Below, piece by piece: positions 26,454 through 36,433 of a stretch of DNA of 64,000 nt. The stretch covers positions 1,836,995 to 1,900,994 of the forward strand of contig NZ_KE007347.1 of assembly GCF_000400715.1 (NCBI RefSeq). Reading direction: 5' to 3'. Below the pieces are notes generated by a model, which had not been told where the DNA came from, ran no database searches, and saw only the letters and a program-made list of their open reading frames with translations. Position 1 is the first letter of the stretch; each line of letters begins with the position of its first letter. Source of the DNA: Acinetobacter genomosp. 15BJ. Lineage in GTDB: Bacteria; Pseudomonadota; Gammaproteobacteria; Pseudomonadales; Moraxellaceae. Made by a program: the position numbers and the translations under genes.

Positions 26454-27344
26454 AATTTCAGTTAAAGCTGTATTCAAATCTGGATATTGAAATTGAAAGC
26501 CCTGTTCCAGCAAAGCCTTGGGCGCCACATTTTGACCATTTAAAATCAATTGCGATTGCTCTCCCAACATCAATTTAAAGATACATTTTGGAGCCATCAT
26601 AAAAGGTTTTCGCTTTAAAATATGAGCAGCCGTTTCAGCGAATTGTTGTTGATTGATTTGTTCAGGTGCGACAAGGTTATACACCTTTTGACTGTGATTG
26701 GATTGCAATAGAAAAATCATGGCATTCAGTACATCTTGGATATGAATCCACACCACTGGTTGCTGCCCTGAACCAATTTTTGCAACAGCGTTCAGCCGAA
26801 TCGGTAACAGCATTTGCGGCAAAATCCCACCCTGTCCAAAAACCACAGCTAAACGAATGATCTTGGTATTTTGTTGGCTAAATTTTAAGGCGGTTTGCTC
26901 CCACTTCTGGCAAAGTTCAGACATAAAAATCGCTTGCGGTGGTGTATTTTCATCACAAACAAGCTTCCACTGTTCTTGTGGATCAATACCGTAATAACCA
27001 ATCGCAGAACCAGAAATAATGCATTTCGGAAAAATTTGCCGTTGTTCCAGCCATTGATACAGTTGTTCTGTCACCGCAACACGGCTGTGTATTAATTGTT
27101 GCTTACGCTGTTCAGTCCAGCGTTTTGCACCAATATTTTCACCAGCCAGATTAATTACATAATCAATCTGTTGCGTTTCTATTTGATCAAGATCATTCAC
27201 CCAACGTAGCGCTGAATGCTGAGAAACTCGATTGGACTGTCGGGTCAGTGCGATGATTTGATATTGTCGTTGCAATAAAAAAGGCAACAAATGAGAGCCA
27301 ATAAAGCCACTTGCGCCTGTGATTAAAACCGTCTGCTTCTGCAT
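26439..27344 (-). CDS. TIGR01777-type NAD-dependent epimerase (YfcH-like)
   Basis: 301 residues from MQKQTVLITG at 27344, which has a GAG-type ribosome binding site; the frame extends to 27362. N-terminal Rossmann motif LITGASGFIGSHLLPFL, the TIGR01777 hallmark VINLAGENIGAKRWTEQRKQ, and an extended-SDR YYG site (SGSAIGYYG). The C-terminal DUF1731 block ends in ALLEQGFQFQYPDLNTALTEIL. Its physiological substrate is unknown. The 3' end overlaps thiO by 15 bases on the opposite strand. Confidence 0.85.
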   Translation of the reverse strand: MQKQTVLITGASGFIGSHLLPFLLQRQYQIIALTRQSNRVSQHSALRWVNDLDQIETQQIDYVINLAGENIGAKRWTEQRKQQLIHSRVAVTEQLYQWLEQRQIFPKCIISGSAIGYYGIDPQEQWKLVCDENTPPQAIFMSELCQKWEQTALKFSQQNTKIIRLAVVFGQGGILPQMLLPIRLNAVAKIGSGQQPVVWIHIQDVLNAMIFLLQSNHSQKVYNLVAPEQINQQQFAETAAHILKRKPFMMAPKCIFKLMLGEQSQLILNGQNVAPKALLEQGFQFQYPDLNTALTEILARN

Positions 27345-27429
27345 TGCACTCTCATCCTGCATGATATTGATCAGCTCGATATTTAAGTCTTAGCAGAATG
27401 AAAGTGAATTACAAGTGAACTTTGTTCAA

Positions 27430-27876
27430 CTAGTTGAACATTTTATTGGCCATTCTCTGTGCTTGCGGTCCATAAAACCAATAGGTAATTAAAAATAGCG
27501 GCACGGCAATCACAAACCACATCGCCAATACCGTCAGCAAAAATTGTGGCTGTTTCAGATAGAGTAAAAAGTTCTGCCAAACTTCGGGATCTTTACGTGC
27601 AAAAATAAACAGACCGAGGAGTAAGCCACATGCGTTATAGCCCCAAAAGATCAGACTAAAGCCGATGCTTAAGCGTTTCCGTTCCTGTGGCGTCGGTGCA
27701 CGGCGTTGTTGCTTGAGAAATTTGAATAAAATAACAATGATCGCAATTAAATAAGGAACCGCAGTCAACACACCACCAATACTATTGGGTAAAATAGCTG
27801 CTAGTACACCTGCCAACAATGTCGCAGTAAAACAAATTATAAAAAACCAGAGATAGTACAAACGTAATGAAATCAT
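27430..27876 (-). CDS. ABZJ_00895-type four-helix membrane protein
   Basis: 148 residues with four hydrophobic segments (about residues 5-30, 36-52, 75-93 and 110-133) and short basic loops, so an inner-membrane protein. I recall this layout and ending (FYGPQAQRMANK) from the Acinetobacter ABZJ_00895 family of unknown function. The start has AGG nine bases upstream. No operon partner. Confidence 0.7.
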   Translation of the reverse strand: MISLRLYYLWFFIICFTATLLAGVLAAILPNSIGGVLTAVPYLIAIIVILFKFLKQQRRAPTPQERKRLSIGFSLIFWGYNACGLLLGLFIFARKDPEVWQNFLLYLKQPQFLLTVLAMWFVIAVPLFLITYWFYGPQAQRMANKMFN

Positions 27877-27984
27877 AAAGATAAACCTAATTAGACTGGC
27901 TTTAGAAAATAATTATAAATTTTTTTCACTTTTTTTTCATTTTTATGTCAACCAATCCTCAACCAGTGTCGTTATATAAGGTAT

Positions 27985-28145
27985 AAGGTCGCAGCAACCG
28001 ATTGTACATTGCACGGCATCCGCAATGTTTTCGGTGACCTTTCATTATGACTCTCCATCTTTAACAATGGTTGTGTTAGCAGCCAGAACCATTGGAAAAG
28101 ATTTTGACCGACGATTTATCATCACTCGAATCGTCGGTTTTTATT
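27985..28145 (+). ncRNA. Candidate structured small RNA with terminator
   Basis: Three successive hairpins on the + strand. The first is a long interrupted stem: AAGGTC/GACCTT (27985-27990 with 28036-28041), ACCGA/TCGGT (27997-28001 with 28031-28035) and CATTGC/GCAATG (28007-28012 with 28022-28027). The second is CAATGGTT/AACCATTG (28065-28072 with 28087-28094). The third is a terminator, ACCGACGATT/AATCGTCGGT (28107-28116 with 28129-28138), with a T run on the + strand. A -10-like TATATA lies at 27973-27978. No + strand gene is near enough to own this terminator. Confidence 0.6.
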
Positions 28146-28165
28146 TGCCCGCAATTGGGGTTTGA

Positions 28166-28615
28166 TCAGGTATTGGCTACATACATTTTAATCAGTCCAC
28201 CCTCATCTTCTGTCACCGTAGTTAAAAATGTCCAGCCGCACTTTTCGTAGAAATCATCTAGGTCTGTCACCAAATAGAGCTTTTCATATCCTAAACTTTT
28301 CATCTCTGTTCGAGCAAAATCCAGCAGTTGTTTGGCGATATTTTGCTTTCGATAAGAAGTTTCAACGAATAAAGCGCATAGGTTTGGGCTGAGATCTTTT
28401 CGATTATGGAAATCATTGTCGATCACCCCAGTGCCAGCAATGATGTGCTGATGTTCATTCAGCATCACATACCATTGTGGAATTCCTTCTGGCTGTTCAA
28501 TCGAGCTTTGTATGCTGTCTCGATAGACCTCGACAGGAATCCCCCATTTGTCCGAAAACCACATTGCAGCCTGTTCTCGCAATTCAGGATGATTCGCTAA
28601 TTTAATAATTTTCAT
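28166..28615 (-). CDS. GNAT-family N-acetyltransferase
   Basis: 149 residues from ATG 28615. GNAT fold with acetyl-CoA loop motif A as LFVETSYRKQNIAKQLLDFAR (Q/RxxG/A type, slightly degenerate) and C-terminal LYLVTDLDDFYEKCGWTFL. The substrate cannot be told. Convergent with the candidate small RNA downstream. Confidence 0.8.
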   Translation of the reverse strand: MKIIKLANHPELREQAAMWFSDKWGIPVEVYRDSIQSSIEQPEGIPQWYVMLNEHQHIIAGTGVIDNDFHNRKDLSPNLCALFVETSYRKQNIAKQLLDFARTEMKSLGYEKLYLVTDLDDFYEKCGWTFLTTVTEDEGGLIKMYVANT

Positions 28616-28772
28616 CAATGCAGGATTAACCTCTTATATCTTTCTCAAATGTATTCAATGCGATTTTATGATCAAACACAAAAATGCGCAGCTGCTTACA
28701 TAAATCTCTCATTTTCCAATTCCATATCTCTTTAGAATAATTCTACGATTATAAAAATTAAGGACAGATTGA

Positions 28773-29150
28773 ATGAACAACATTATTTATTTTGAAATTC
28801 AGTCATCAGATCCACAACGTGATATTCACTTTTATCAATCCGTATTTGGCTGGCAATTTGAAAAAGTAGCAGGCCTACCCATTGAATATTATCGTATCGC
28901 AACAACAGGAATTCATGGCGGTTTATTACAACGTCCTGTAGCAACACCAGCAACAGGATGTGGAACCAATGCCTTTACCTGTAGTATAGAAGTGGCAAAT
29001 TTCGATGAAACTGCAGCTAAAATTTTAAGTTTAGGTGGGATTACCGCCATGGATAAATTCGCAATCCCCAATCGCTGCTGGCAAGGCTATTTCATCGACC
29101 TCGATCATAATACCTTTGGGATTTGCGAAATCGATGAACAGGCGCAATAA
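28773..29150 (+). CDS. VOC-family (glyoxalase/bleomycin-resistance fold) protein
   Basis: 125 residues. A single VOC module with two beta-alpha-beta-beta-beta halves: IIYFEIQSSDPQRDIHFYQSVFGWQFEKV at the N-terminus and GYFIDLDHNTFGICEID at the C-terminus. VOC proteins include lyases, dioxygenases and resistance proteins, so no specific activity is claimed. The start has AAGGA upstream. Confidence 0.83.
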   Translation: MNNIIYFEIQSSDPQRDIHFYQSVFGWQFEKVAGLPIEYYRIATTGIHGGLLQRPVATPATGCGTNAFTCSIEVANFDETAAKILSLGGITAMDKFAIPNRCWQGYFIDLDHNTFGICEIDEQAQ

Positions 29151-29179
29151 CTTGCTAAACTCAAGTTAAATTAAAATGA

Positions 29180-29962
29180 TTATCGACCCTTAAACTGCGG
29201 TGGGCGTTTTTCTAACATAGCGCGAACCCCTTCTTGTGCATCTTCCGATACAAACAACGGCATCAAATAACTGTTCATTTTTTCAAATGCAACAGTTTGC
29301 CCCTGTGTCACGGCATCAGTTGCAGAAGCCAATAACGCTTGTACTGCCAATGGTGCAGCACTACAAATCTCTTTGGCAATTTCCAAGGCGCGTTCAAGTT
29401 GTTGCCCTGATTCCACCACTTCAGAGAGGAGATTCAGTTCATATGCCGTTTTGCTATTAAAGGTTTTACCCGTCAATAAATAAGGCATCGCTTTTTGCCA
29501 ACCGGCAGCTTGTACAAAGCGCACCGTTGCCCCACCAAAAGGCATAATCCCACGTTGAACTTCAAGCTGACCAAATACTGTATTTTCACTGGCAATCACC
29601 ACATCAGCATTCAGCATTAACTCCACCCCAGCGGTGTAACAAATCCCTTGTACAGCCACCACCACAGGCTTAGTTCGATGTCGCCCACCCGTTCCCCACG
29701 GATTAATCTGATCAGCCTCAAAATTAAAAATACCTTGTGAAATTTTGGACTGTAATTCCACCAGATCTAAGCCCGCAGTAAAGTGATCACCATGCGCAAA
29801 AATCACGGCACAGCGCAGTTCAGGGTTATTTTCATATTCAGTCAAAGCTTGAGATAGGTCATGAATCATATGGCTATCAAAAGCATTACGTTTTTCCACC
29901 CGATCCAGACCGATCAGCATAATGTGATCAACAATTTCACGGCTTACTTTACCTAAGCTCAT
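29180..29962 (-). CDS. Crotonase/enoyl-CoA hydratase-family protein
   Basis: A 260-residue crotonase. Oxyanion-hole segments are AVIFAHGDHFTAGLDLVEL and VQGICYTAGVELMLNADVVIAS. The second hydratase glutamate region reads FGQLEVQRGIMPFGGATVRF, which is not the canonical enoyl-CoA hydratase pair, so the reaction could be isomerase- or hydrolase-like. No acyl-CoA genes adjoin it. The start has GAGGAAG upstream. Confidence 0.83.
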   Translation of the reverse strand: MSLGKVSREIVDHIMLIGLDRVEKRNAFDSHMIHDLSQALTEYENNPELRCAVIFAHGDHFTAGLDLVELQSKISQGIFNFEADQINPWGTGGRHRTKPVVVAVQGICYTAGVELMLNADVVIASENTVFGQLEVQRGIMPFGGATVRFVQAAGWQKAMPYLLTGKTFNSKTAYELNLLSEVVESGQQLERALEIAKEICSAAPLAVQALLASATDAVTQGQTVAFEKMNSYLMPLFVSEDAQEGVRAMLEKRPPQFKGR

Positions 29963-30125
29963 TTTATCTTCCTCATTGTTAAAATAATGGTCTGGAGATC
30001 AAACTAGAGCATCGTTGAAAAATGATCAAGGCAGATCTTGTAGTGCTTTTCTGCTCAGTAAGACTCTCCCTTCCCCCTGAATACGTGCTACCTTATTCAG
30101 GTTTATTTTATTTTTAGATTCATTT

Positions 30126-31376
30126 ATGACCGTGCGTTTTTTTCATACGTCTGACTGGCATTTGGGGCAGTTTTTTTATAATCATTCCCGCCACTACGAA
30201 CATGAACAATTTCTGGCATGGTTACTTGAGCAGATCAAAGCCAAACAACCGCATGCCTTATTGATTGCGGGCGATATTTTTGATGTGATTAATCCCAGCT
30301 CACAGGCACAAAAACAACTCTATCAATTCCTTGCCGATGCGCATGAACTTGCCCCGCATATGCAAACTTTAATGATTGCAGGCAATCATGACTCAGGTTA
30401 TCGCATTGAACAAGTTGAACCCTTATTAGAAAAATACAATGCTAAAACGGTCGGTGTGATTCGTTGGAATCAAGATAAAAGCCTCGATTTAGAACGTTTA
30501 ATTTTACCGATTTATGATGAAGAAAAGCAGATTGTAGCGTGGTGTATTGCCCTGCCATTCCTACGTTCAGCTGAAATCACAGGCTTTAATGAGCACACCA
30601 CCAACAGCCAAAATGCGATTGCTTATCTACACCAACAGTTAATCGAAGAAGCTAAACGCCGTAAAACCGATGATCAGGCCCTGATTCTGATGTCCCATGC
30701 GCATATGCAAGGTGGAGAAACGTCCGATTCAGAACGGCCGATCATTATTGGTAATGAAGAAGCCCTATCTACGGCTCTGTTCGACGACAGCATTGATTAT
30801 GTGGCACTGGGTCATTTGCATAAACCACAAAAAGTGCAGCATCCACATATTCGTTATAGCGGTTCACCGATTCCACTGTCATTTAGTGAAATCAACTATA
30901 AACATCAAGTAGTTGAAGTCACGCTTGATCCTAAAAAAAGTGAAGATTCGTTTAACTTTGAAGCTTTGCCGATCCCCAGAAGTATTCAACTGCATAAAAT
31001 TAAAGATGAACTCACTGTAGTCATGCAGCGCCTTCGTAATCTGCCAAATGAACCGATAGAAAATCTCGAGCATCGTGAATATGTCGATATCGAATATCAT
31101 ACTGCGACGCCACCACAGCCTAATCTACGACAACAATTTGAAGATGCCTTGCCGAAAGATCGCTATCGGCTGGTGCGGATTTCCAGACAATATCTATCCA
31201 ATGAAAGCAATGCAGAGAGCAAGCAAACTATTAGCTTAGAACCACCGACACCCGAAAAACTATTTCAGCAAATTTGGGAGAAAAAGGGCTATCACACCGA
31301 TGATGAAGTCACTCAAGACTTTATGAGTTTGGTCGCAGAAGCGCAAAAGCAACTTGAAGATGATCAGACTGTTTAA
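30126..31376 (+). CDS. sbcD: Exonuclease subunit SbcD (Mre11-type nuclease)
   Basis: A 416-residue calcineurin-type metallo-phosphoesterase. N-terminal motifs are HTSDWHLGQ (8-16), AGDIFD and AGNHDSG; later come MSHAHMQGG and the metal histidines in ALGHLHKPQ. With SbcC it forms a complex that cleaves hairpins and DNA ends. It is nine bases upstream of sbcC and co-transcribed with it. Confidence 0.95.
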   Translation: MTVRFFHTSDWHLGQFFYNHSRHYEHEQFLAWLLEQIKAKQPHALLIAGDIFDVINPSSQAQKQLYQFLADAHELAPHMQTLMIAGNHDSGYRIEQVEPLLEKYNAKTVGVIRWNQDKSLDLERLILPIYDEEKQIVAWCIALPFLRSAEITGFNEHTTNSQNAIAYLHQQLIEEAKRRKTDDQALILMSHAHMQGGETSDSERPIIIGNEEALSTALFDDSIDYVALGHLHKPQKVQHPHIRYSGSPIPLSFSEINYKHQVVEVTLDPKKSEDSFNFEALPIPRSIQLHKIKDELTVVMQRLRNLPNEPIENLEHREYVDIEYHTATPPQPNLRQQFEDALPKDRYRLVRISRQYLSNESNAESKQTISLEPPTPEKLFQQIWEKKGYHTDDEVTQDFMSLVAEAQKQLEDDQTV

Positions 31377-31385
31377 GGACTTGCC

Positions 31386-34300
31386 ATGAAAATTTTATCA
31401 ATTCGACTGAAAAATTTGGCATCTCTGGCAGATGAGCATTTTATTGATTTTGAAACTGAGCCTTTGGCCAGTGCGGGACTGATCGCCATTGTCGGAAAAA
31501 CAGGTGCGGGTAAATCTACGATTTTAGATGCCATGTGTCTGGCCTTATTTAATAAAATTCCCCGCCTCAAAGAAAGTGACGGCAAGCTGTTAGATGTCGA
31601 TGGTTCTGAACTGCTGACCAACTCCCCTTTAACGGTTCTACGTCGCGGCACAGGCCATGGTTTTGCCGAACTGTGTTTTGTAGCACAAGACCAGAAACAT
31701 TACCTCGCACGTTGGGAAATTAAACGTGCCCGTGAAAATGCCAGTGGTAAACTGCAAAGTGTGCAACGCTCACTCAAATGCCTAACAGATGGTGTAGTGA
31801 TTGCAGATAAAACCAAAGCGGTTGAAGCCCATATTCAACAGATTACTCAACTGAGTTTTGAGCAATTCACCCGTGCAGTACTGTTGGCGCAGTCCGAAGT
31901 CACGGCATTTTTAAAGGCACGCGATAATGAGCGTGGTGAATTACTCGAATATCTAACCAACTCCAGTATTTTTGCCAAAATTGGACAACTGGCTTTTGAA
32001 AAGACTCGTGAAATTAGCAACCAACGCAAGCAACTGGAAAATGTGCTCGGTCATATTGAAATTCGCTCAGATGAAGAAGTTGCCGAATTACAGGCTCAAT
32101 TCCAGCAGATACAACAACAGGTTCAACAGTTGGAAGCCGACAAAGTTCAGCTTAATCAACAGCAACAATGGTTTGAACACCGACAGAAACTCGAAACTGA
32201 AATCACACTGAAACAGCAACAGCATGACATTCAAATTCAAGCGCATCAGGCTTTAGCCGCAGATCGCAATCGACTCAGCCAACTCGAAATCTTTTCAGGC
32301 ATTCGTCCGATTGTTTTCCAACAGCAACAACTGGAAAAAGTACTGCAACAGCTTGAACCACAGATTCAACACAAACAGCAGCAATTTACCGCTTTAAGCA
32401 CCCAATTTGAGCAACAAAAAGCGGCTTATACTCAGGCTGAAACGGCCTTACAGCAATTCCAGAGTTTTGAACAAAACCATCAGCACGAACTCAGCCAAGT
32501 GCGTAAATATGTACAGGAACGGGAATATATTGCCGATGAATATAAGAAAACTAAAGTCCGTTTAAACCAAAACGAAGCGCAACAACAACCATTGCTTGAG
32601 CAACAACAGCAGTTTGAACAAAGTCGCCACAGCCTATCCATACAACAACAGCACTGTTCTGAACAATTGCTACAAAGCGCACAATTCTCCGCTTTAGATA
32701 AAGGCTTGAATGCACATCTGCAGCAACTAAAGCAATTTATTCAGCAATACCAAAAAGTCGAACAGAATTTAGGTTCGATTCAACACGCACAGTCCAAGCT
32801 TAAACAAGATCAGATCGTATTGAATGAGCTCATTCAAAAATTTGGTACACCACAACAGATTGAAAGCCAGCTTGAACAGAAACAAAAACTCAGAGAACAG
32901 CAACAAGCCCGACTGAATCAACTGGATCTGATTCAGCAAAAGTTACAGCATTATTTTGAACTTAAAAAAGAACGTGATGAGCTAAACCATAAGCTCAGTA
33001 GCACTCAGCTACAACACCAACAGCTTGAACAACAACTACAAACCAGTCAAGTCGAGTTCCAGTCTGCCAAAAATGAACGGGAAAAATTACAGCAGATATT
33101 GCAACAGCAACGTTTATTGCATGCTGAAAATATTGAACATCTGCGTGCTGAACTCAAACACGGCGAAGCTTGTCTGGTCTGTGGCAGCACCGAACACCCC
33201 TATCGTGATGATGCCAGTCAGCTCTCCAAAGCCTTGTATGAGCTACAACAACAGCAAGAGCAACAGGCTATTCAACAGGAACAACAATTTTTCCAGCTTT
33301 GGCAAAATACACAACAGCAATTTACCCAGATTCGTACCGAACTGACGCAATTGCAATCTGCCATGCAACAAGCGGATGACAAATTCAAGCTACAACATCA
33401 GGAATTAATCAAACATACAGCACAGTTCGAGATTCAGTTAGATTTAAGTCAACCGTATGTGGAAACGACTAGAGCTCAACAGCAATACATCAGTGAGACA
33501 ACCCAATTCAAACAGCAGATTGAAATTGAGTTACAGCAACTGCATCAGGCCAATAAAGACCACTATAACCTGACTCAAACGATTCAAAATATCCGCCACC
33601 AACTGGAAAGCGTACAGCAGTCACAGCAACAGATTCAACATGTTATAGATTGCCTGAGCAGCGATGAACAAAACTTATGGCAACAGCAAACGCTGAGCTC
33701 TGCTCAACAGCTAGCACAACGTTTACAGCAACGTGTTCAATACCTTGAACAAGCTGAGAGCCTAAGCAAACAACAGCAGCAGCTTGAACAGCAACTGAAT
33801 CTATTAAAGTCCAATTTAACAAGCATGATCACTCAACATGCAGAGTTTAGTCAGCAACTCAAAGATGTCGAGATTAAAGGCAAACAAAATACAGAGTCAG
33901 CACATCAACTGATTGTGGCAATGACAGGTTTAACTGAGCTTAAAGCCAATGAATGGTTAAACCAGCACGACCAACAGCGTCAGCAACTCCAAAATCAATA
34001 TCAGCAAATCAAGCAGCGTTTTGAACAGGCTCGTCAAAGTTTTGAACAGCAGAAAAATGAACTGGAACAGCTCAAAGCCCAACAGCAACAACAACTATCT
34101 ACCCTTGCTCAATCTAAAACTGAAATTCGAAGGTGGTTAAGCCAGCATCCTGAATTAGAAGAACATTTATTAGCTGATTTACTTGCTATTCGTGCTGAAC
34201 AAGAGCAGCACATTCGAACATCGCTACAAAATGCAGAACGTTTACTCAATGAGGCCGGCTCTGCACTAAAAACGCTGCAACAGCAATTACAGATGCATCA

Positions 34301-34982
34301 GCAACAACAGCCACCCATCGAATACACCCAGTTGCTTGAGCACATCCATCTCAATCATGAGAACTTACAGCAGCAAGCCGAACAACGTGATCAGTTCAAA
34401 CTGAAATTAGAACTACATCAACAAAATGTAGCCAAGCAAAAGCAGTTTGCAGACCAGATCCAACAAATTCAGCAGCAGGAACATCGCTGGAATAAAATCT
34501 CCAGTTTGATTGGTGATTCTAAAGGCAAGGATTTCCGTGATTTAGCCCAGCAATATAATCTGGATATTCTGCTTGAATATGCTAATCAACAACTCAGCAT
34601 GTTGTCACAGCGTTATACTTTAAAACGTTTGGATAACTCCCTCAGCCTAGCCATCATTGACCATGATATGGATGGAGAAACTCGTTCAGTGGCTTCTCTG
34701 TCAGGTGGTGAGTCCTTCCTCACTGCCCTTGCGATTTCCTTGGCAATTGCCAATATGGCTTCTGGTTCCATGAAAATCGAATCGCTATTTATTGATGAAG
34801 GCTTTGGTACTTTGGACGCTTCTTCATTGCATATGGTGATGAATGCGCTGGATCAATTACAAAGCCAAGGGCGTAAAGTGGTGTTGATCTCGCACATTCA
34901 AGAAATGCATGAACGAATTCCTGTACAAATTCAAGTACAGCCGATTGGATCAGGTTCGAGTCGGATTGAAATTGTTGGCTAA
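31386..34982 (+). CDS. sbcC: Exonuclease subunit SbcC (Rad50-type ATPase)
   Basis: 1198 residues. Walker A is GKTGAGKST (37-45), and the zinc-hook CxxC is CLVC at about 596-599. The ABC signature LSGGESFLTALAISLA is near 1103 and Walker B LFIDEGFGTLD near 1134. Two very long coiled-coil arms of roughly 400 residues each lie between. They are unusually rich in glutamine, with many QQQ runs, encoded by mixed CAA and CAG codons. ATP binding closes the dimer over DNA for SbcD to cut. It starts nine bases after sbcD. Confidence 0.95.
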   Translation: MKILSIRLKNLASLADEHFIDFETEPLASAGLIAIVGKTGAGKSTILDAMCLALFNKIPRLKESDGKLLDVDGSELLTNSPLTVLRRGTGHGFAELCFVAQDQKHYLARWEIKRARENASGKLQSVQRSLKCLTDGVVIADKTKAVEAHIQQITQLSFEQFTRAVLLAQSEVTAFLKARDNERGELLEYLTNSSIFAKIGQLAFEKTREISNQRKQLENVLGHIEIRSDEEVAELQAQFQQIQQQVQQLEADKVQLNQQQQWFEHRQKLETEITLKQQQHDIQIQAHQALAADRNRLSQLEIFSGIRPIVFQQQQLEKVLQQLEPQIQHKQQQFTALSTQFEQQKAAYTQAETALQQFQSFEQNHQHELSQVRKYVQEREYIADEYKKTKVRLNQNEAQQQPLLEQQQQFEQSRHSLSIQQQHCSEQLLQSAQFSALDKGLNAHLQQLKQFIQQYQKVEQNLGSIQHAQSKLKQDQIVLNELIQKFGTPQQIESQLEQKQKLREQQQARLNQLDLIQQKLQHYFELKKERDELNHKLSSTQLQHQQLEQQLQTSQVEFQSAKNEREKLQQILQQQRLLHAENIEHLRAELKHGEACLVCGSTEHPYRDDASQLSKALYELQQQQEQQAIQQEQQFFQLWQNTQQQFTQIRTELTQLQSAMQQADDKFKLQHQELIKHTAQFEIQLDLSQPYVETTRAQQQYISETTQFKQQIEIELQQLHQANKDHYNLTQTIQNIRHQLESVQQSQQQIQHVIDCLSSDEQNLWQQQTLSSAQQLAQRLQQRVQYLEQAESLSKQQQQLEQQLNLLKSNLTSMITQHAEFSQQLKDVEIKGKQNTESAHQLIVAMTGLTELKANEWLNQHDQQRQQLQNQYQQIKQRFEQARQSFEQQKNELEQLKAQQQQQLSTLAQSKTEIRRWLSQHPELEEHLLADLLAIRAEQEQHIRTSLQNAERLLNEAGSALKTLQQQLQMHQQQQPPIEYTQLLEHIHLNHENLQQQAEQRDQFKLKLELHQQNVAKQKQFADQIQQIQQQEHRWNKISSLIGDSKGKDFRDLAQQYNLDILLEYANQQLSMLSQRYTLKRLDNSLSLAIIDHDMDGETRSVASLSGGESFLTALAISLAIANMASGSMKIESLFIDEGFGTLDASSLHMVMNALDQLQSQGRKVVLISHIQEMHERIPVQIQVQPIGSGSSRIEIVG

Positions 34983-35014
34983 AGCATTATGATGATTAAA
35001 TAATCATAATGCTT
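34982..35014. other. Perfect 12-bp inverted repeat after sbcC
   Basis: AAGCATTATGAT (34982-34993) and ATCATAATGCTT (35003-35014) lie between sbcC and the HAD gene, with a 9-base loop. There is no proper T run, so it is at best a weak terminator or RNA-stabilising hairpin. Confidence 0.55.
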
Positions 35015-35021
35015 AAATCAC

Positions 35022-35687
35022 ATGAATCAGAATAAGGCTGTTATTTTTGACCTCGATCAAACCTTACTTGATCGAACGACGTCGTTAATAAGATTCCTCA
35101 CTTGGCAGGTTAATTTTTTTCAATTAATTTCAGCCAATGATAGAGAGCCATTTATCCAACGGTTTCTTGAATTAGATGATAATGGTAAAGTTTGGAAAGA
35201 TCGTGTTTATGAAAATCTGATTCAGGAATTTTCAATTCAAGGCTATTCAAAAGAAATACTTTTAGCAAGTTATATTCATGATTTTAATAAATTCTCATGC
35301 TGCTTTGAACATGTAGAAAACACCATCATCCAACTAAAACAGCAAGACTATTTAATTGGATTAATCTCTAATGGCAGAACACCCTTTCAAGAACATAATT
35401 TTTATGCTCTAGGTCTGACTGAATTCTTTTCTAGCATCATTGTTTCCGAAGCAGTCGGACTTAGAAAACCAGATCCCGCAATTTTTCTATTATCTTGTCA
35501 GCAGCTTAGTGTTCACCCACAAGATTGTGTTTTTGTCGGTGATAATGAACAGGCAGACATACAAGGTGCAAAGGCTGTCGGGATGAAAACCATTTTCTTT
35601 CATCCCAATCCAGCGATTTCCTCAGCAATAGCGGATGCCAACTTTCATCACTATGAAAAACTAACGACTATAGTGAGCAGCATCTAA
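35022..35687 (+). CDS. HAD-family hydrolase
   Basis: 221 residues with all four HAD motifs: I IFDLDQTLLDRT (nucleophile and acid Asp), II GLISNGRTP, III the Lys of VGLRKPDP, and IV FVGDNEQADIQGA. A four-helix cap between motifs I and II makes it subfamily I, like phosphoglycolate phosphatases and YjjG-type enzymes. The substrate is not predictable. It follows sbcC after a palindrome and has no strong ribosome binding site. Confidence 0.85.
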   Translation: MNQNKAVIFDLDQTLLDRTTSLIRFLTWQVNFFQLISANDREPFIQRFLELDDNGKVWKDRVYENLIQEFSIQGYSKEILLASYIHDFNKFSCCFEHVENTIIQLKQQDYLIGLISNGRTPFQEHNFYALGLTEFFSSIIVSEAVGLRKPDPAIFLLSCQQLSVHPQDCVFVGDNEQADIQGAKAVGMKTIFFHPNPAISSAIADANFHHYEKLTTIVSSI

Positions 35688-35740
35688 TTCAATAAATAGA
35701 ACTAAAAATGGGCTTCTTGTCAGTTTTAAAGTCGAATCTC

Positions 35741-36433
35741 TTAATTTTTTTCTGAATAATCCCGTGCTCCGAATAATGCAGTTCCTACCCTCACCATGGT
35801 TGAACCCGCCGCAATCGCAGCGTCCAAATCAGCAGACATGCCCATACTTAAAGTATCCCAATCTTGCGGCTGTGCATGTTGAGCTTTCACTTGCTCGAAT
35901 AGCACTTTAGCTTCAGCAAAGGCAGCATGATTTTCAGGTGCAGGAATCACCATCAAACCACGTAAACGAAGATTTGGAAGCTGGCTAATTTGCTGAACAA
36001 GTTCAGCAACCTCGGCAGGTTGGCAACCATCTTTAGAATCTTGCCCATCAATATTCACTTGCAGACAAATATTCAATGGTTGTAGAGCATCTAAACGCTG
36101 ACTGGACAATCGTTCAGCGATAATTAAACGATCAACCCCATGTACCCAATCAAATTTTTCAGCCAGAGGTTTGGTTTTATTACGCTGTACATGACCAATA
36201 AAATGCCATTCGACCTCTAGTTCTTTTAATTCCTCAATTTTTTCTAGTGCTTCCTGTAAATAGTTTTCACCAAAACAGCGCTGCCCGACTGCATACATTT
36301 CGCGAAGGCTAGAACTTGGATGTGTCTTGGAAACCGCCAACAATTGTACCGTTGCAGGATCACGTTGCACGTGCTGACAGGCCTGTTCTATTTGATTTAA
36401 AACAGATTGGCGGGATTGTTGCGATTGATTCAT
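35741..36433 (-). CDS. YggS/PROSC-family PLP-binding protein
   Basis: About 230 residues, alanine-racemase-like TIM barrel only. The PLP lysine is in LLAVSKTHPSS. The family pattern is complete: GENYLQEALEKIEEL, WHFIGHVQRNKTK and LSMGMSADLDAAIAAGSTMVRVGTALFG. It maintains PLP homeostasis. Starts at 36433 and 36448 are both possible; neither has a strong ribosome binding site. Divergent from pilT, the usual neighbour in gammaproteobacteria. Confidence 0.9.
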   Translation of the reverse strand: MNQSQQSRQSVLNQIEQACQHVQRDPATVQLLAVSKTHPSSSLREMYAVGQRCFGENYLQEALEKIEELKELEVEWHFIGHVQRNKTKPLAEKFDWVHGVDRLIIAERLSSQRLDALQPLNICLQVNIDGQDSKDGCQPAEVAELVQQISQLPNLRLRGLMVIPAPENHAAFAEAKVLFEQVKAQHAQPQDWDTLSMGMSADLDAAIAAGSTMVRVGTALFGARDYSEKN

